Part shown: piece by piece, positions 18,110-20,656 of the stretch
Position numbering within the stretch: the first letter of the stretch is position 1
How the letters are laid out: every line of letters begins with the position of its first letter
Source of the DNA: Pelargonium cotyledonis
Lineage: Eukaryota > Streptophyta > Magnoliopsida > Geraniales > Geraniaceae
Direction of reading: 5' to 3'
Assembly (NCBI GenBank): GCA_036897625.1
Contig: JAYMTA010001314.1
Span: 1 to 20,656, forward strand
Length of the DNA stretch: 20,656 nucleotides
Position numbers and translations under genes: made by a program
The notes under the pieces: model-generated
The model's input: only the letters and a program-made list of their open reading frames with translations
Told to the model about the DNA's origin: nothing
Databases searched by the model: none

Positions 18110-18990
18110 ACTTAGGATCCATTGGAGATCACTTGGATAAAGGCTATTACAAGTGTTAAGGAGGTTGCATATTCCATCCCTTCGTGGGATAGGTGGTTCG
18201 ACGCAGCCGTGTTCGTGCGATTACCTTGGCATAAGTTGTGCTTCATGCCAATTTGATCCATTGGAGGATAAATTGGAGATAGTTTACTCCAAGTGTTAAG
18301 GAGGTAGTCTAATCTATCCTTTTGTGGGATAAGTGGTTCGATGTGGGCGTGTTCGTGCACCAATCTTGACATGAGTTGTGCTGCATGACAATTTGATCCT
18401 TTGGAGGATCAATTGGAGATTGGCTACTCCAAGTGTTAAGGAGGTAGTCTACTCCATCCCTTCGCGGGATAGATTGTTCGACGCGGGCGTGTTTGCACGC
18501 CAACCTTGGTATGAGTTATGCTGCATGCCAATTTGATCCATTGGAGGATCAATTGGAGATAGGTTACTCCAAGTGTTAAGGAGGTAGTTTACTCCATCCC
18601 TTCGCGGGATAGATGGTTCGACGCGGGCGTTTTCGCATACCAACCTTAGCATGAGTTGTATTGCATGCCAGTTTGATCCGTTGGAGAATCAATTGGAGAT
18701 AGGCTACTCCAAGTGTTAAGGAGGTAGTCTACTACATCCCTTTCACGAGATAGGTGGTTCGACGCGGGCGTGTTTGCCCGCCAACCTTACCATGAGTTCT
18801 GCTACCTTCCAATTTGATCCGTTGGAGGATCAAATTGAGATAGGCTACTCCAAGTGTTAAGGAGGTAGTCTACTCCATCCCTTCAAGGGATAGGTGGTTC
18901 GACGCAGGCTTGTTCGCGCTCCAACCTTGGCATGAGTTGTGCTTTATGCCAACTTGATCCGTTGGAGGATCAATTAGAGATAGGTTAAGT
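18110..18990. repeat. 140-bp tandem array, about 6 units
   Basis: AAGTGTTAAGGAGGT starts at 18151, 18291, 18431, 18571, 18711, 18852 and 18987, so the period is 140 bp with almost no indels. Each unit contains GGGATAGGTGGTTCGACGCG and GATCCATTGGAGGATCAATT, a partly palindromic segment. Minus-strand frames of 64-94 codons overlap the units, but 140 is not a multiple of three and the frame changes each unit, so they are not genes. Confidence 0.95.
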
Positions 18991-19014
18991 GTTAAGGAGG
19001 TACTCAAAAATTCA

Positions 19015-19920
19015 TTATGTGCTTGTAGTGATTGGTGAGAAGTCTTTATCAGTGAGGTTCCTTCCCTTCTTTGGGATGATGTTGCTTCGTCCTTTTTTAC
19101 TAACTTGAGCAAATGGTTGGGTTGGTGGTGCTTTCCATTTACCCTTGTATGCAAGACTTACTTTGGCTTTAGTATTGACAAGGGTGGTGAGAGGGGATGC
19201 ATATGTGCCCTCTTGTATCACCTTTTCCTTGGCAGCGAGTGTCTTTTTAAGCTCCTCAATTTCTCCTTTCAACCTTTCAATGGTAGAGTCACGCTGAGAA
19301 TGTCCTCTTTTTGTTGCTTGAAAAGGCTCTATGTTTCTCTTAGTAGATTTTCTTTCAACTTCCATGTGAATTTTTTTGAGGCTACAAGGAGATGGAGGAG
19401 GCGACATTATGAATGGTGTCATGAGCTCGATGTTTCTTGAAGCAAGTTGAGTGAGCATTGTGGTGAGAGTCATTGCTACTTGTTCTTGGATGGCTTTGAG
19501 CAACTCTTGGGAGAGTCTTGCAGAAGCTCGAGGAGGCTCCTGAGGATCGAGGTGTGTGTGTGACATGAGTCATTCCCACACCTAGGGGATGTGGAGCCAT
19601 GATGTGACCAATCATTGGGTGGCGGCCACATTACTTATGATGGATTGGAGAGCATTTAGCCTTGAATGCTCAGATTGATGAGAAAGGTTTTGCATTGAGA
19701 TGGAGAGTTGTGCTCTTATAGGTGCTTTTCCTTGCTGAGGTTGGGGAGGAGGCACTTGCAGCATTTGGCCTTGGTGACTTTGAGGATCACCAAAGGGTGG
19801 ATGGAGTCCCCCTATCTTTTGGAGGTAAGATTGTCCATCATCAATGGTTTGGTGGTCGATGTGTTCACCCAAGCCATTTCTTTCATGGGGAAAGAGACTT
19901 GAGTCTTGTGCTTCCTCCAT
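19015..19920 (-). pseudogene. gag-like polyprotein fragment of a Ty3/gypsy-type retroelement
   Basis: Two minus-strand segments in one frame (19920-19612 and 19566-19015) are separated by about 15 codons with three stops (TGA, TAG, TGA). The first is Gln/Pro/His-rich. The second has a basic and coiled-coil stretch (IERLKGEIEELKKTLAAKEK) and a Lys-rich tail. This composition and order resemble the N-terminal part of plant gypsy gag proteins. The conserved gag core, zinc knuckle and all pol domains are missing. The frame runs into the 140-bp array at its 3' end. The call rests on general resemblance and context. Confidence 0.55.
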
Positions 19921-20033
19921 AGCTTCATGGTTATGGTGATAATGACTAGTGCCTCTGTCCTGAGAGAAGTAGTAGAGAGGAATAGACCATCCCCCATTGG
20001 CTATTGGGCAGCAGAATCACCAGTTTAGTTCTC

Positions 20034-20319
20034 AAGCCTTGCCAGAGGTGTAGAAAGGAATGGAGTCCTCCCCACTTGCCTCTTCACCTTCAGAGCCTTG
20101 ATGACCTTAGGAAGGAATGGGCCTCTCCCTACGTGGGTCTTAACCTTGAGCGCGTAGAGGAATGTAAGGAGGAATAGGCCTCTCCCTACATGAGTCTTTG
20201 CCTTGAGCACTTCCAGGGACGTAAGAAGGAATGTGCCTCTCCCTAGATATGTCCTTGCCTTTTCATGCTTCGAGGGACGTAAAGAGGAATGAACCTCTCC
20301 CCACGCGAGTCTTTGCCTT
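20034..20319. repeat. 57-bp tandem array, 5 units
   Basis: Unit ends (CTTTGCCTT or variants) fall at 20090, 20147, 20204, 20261 and 20319. Each unit has GAGGAATG..CCTCTCCCTAC.TG. The period is a multiple of three, so a minus-strand frame (20417-20025) shows a 19-residue peptide repeat (LKAKTHVGRGLFLLTFLYA type). It lies upstream of the gag-like frame, in the expected position of an LTR or 5' leader. Confidence 0.9.
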
Positions 20320-20656
20320 AACGGCGATGACCTTGATAAGGCTGGACATCCGAAGAGATGTCTTGGTGGACAGGAGGCAAGACATGAGGGGTAGTGCATG
20401 TTGCACCAAGGCCCCATGGTGGTAAGTCTCCATGGGTTTCAAACTCTTCATTCACCAAGAGATGCTGGTGAAGATCTTATTTGCCTTCTCTCAAAGGGGT
20501 GATGTTCTGCTTAAAGCGGCTTGGGCCGACGCGATAGGGAGGGGTGACAAGCCTAGTGTTGGCTCTCTTGTCGCGTGGAATAGCAATGACAGAGTCTTGT
20601 TGTGTTTTCGTCGAGCGTTTTGGATATCTGGCTTTCACCCAAAAAAATTAAAATCT
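20320..20656. other. right edge of window, nothing recognised
   Basis: Moderately GC-rich sequence, probably more of the same retroelement. No LTR partner to 12561-13260, primer-binding site or gene could be identified. Confidence 0.35.

Noticed and set aside
18110..18990. Centromeric satellite
   Set aside because: The array has only about six units and is embedded in retroelement-like sequence beside a gene; nothing shows a centromeric context.
18112..19154. Series of similar minus-strand ORFs of 64-94 codons as a gene family
   Set aside because: They are translations of the 140-bp repeat; the period is not a multiple of three and each begins in a different frame.
16192..19614. All in-frame stops in the gag-like and coiled-coil frames look like C-to-T changes, as if from cytosine methylation decay
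   Set aside because: Every stop codon begins with T and is one C-to-T step from a Gln or Arg codon, so the pattern is expected whatever the cause.
12561..20656. Search by eye for reverse transcriptase (YxDD), integrase, protease or zinc-knuckle motifs
   Set aside because: None was found in the open frames on either strand; heavily frameshifted remnants could still be missed without a profile search.

Overview
The window is plant nuclear DNA, most likely from a eudicot. The evidence is a many-exon gene with plant-like AT-rich, T-rich introns and GT-AG (one GC-AG) splice sites, intronic fold-back elements, tRNA-iMet-type primer-binding-site relics, and a large decayed Ty3/gypsy-like retroelement. 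There are no operons or prokaryotic signals. The species cannot be named from this sequence.

Layout. Positions 1-1100 are upstream DNA, including a GC-rich GA-repeat block (about 230-660) whose open frames look like chance. Positions 1099-12282 hold one complete plus-strand gene: a TATA box, a non-coding first exon, 19 coding exons (2758-12128) and a poly(A) signal. I joined the exons by hand; phase is kept at every junction, giving 2820 nt and 939 residues. The product is a GBA2-type non-lysosomal glucosylceramidase (glycoside hydrolase family 116). The catalytic motifs are present and no disabling change was seen. The introns carry two fold-back MITE-like elements, at least two relics of an LTR end joined to a primer-binding site, microsatellites, and a 54-bp duplication across one 3' splice site.

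From about 12561 to at least 20320 the character changes: less AT-rich, no intact gene, almost entirely tandem repeats. I read it as one or two decayed LTR-retrotransposons lying mainly on the minus strand. A gag-like frame with three stops lies at 19920-19015, and a second collinear remnant of its 5' part at about 15640-15410. An LTR-like TATA box lies at 12846-12839. A coiled-coil pseudogene on the opposite strand lies at 15940-17166. Between these are arrays with periods of 47 bp (14710-15375, 17641-17828, 13941-14081), about 95 bp (dimer of 47), 140 bp (18110-18990), about 19 bp and 57 bp. No reverse transcriptase, integrase or protease was recognised.

How it fits together. The glucosylceramidase is the only gene I consider functional. 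It would hydrolyse glucosylceramide at cytosolic membrane faces. The retroelement starts about 280 bp beyond its poly(A) signal. The architecture (gag only, opposite-strand ORF, multiple tandem arrays with related periods) resembles non-autonomous Tat/Ogre-type elements of plants. It is the most unusual part of the window.
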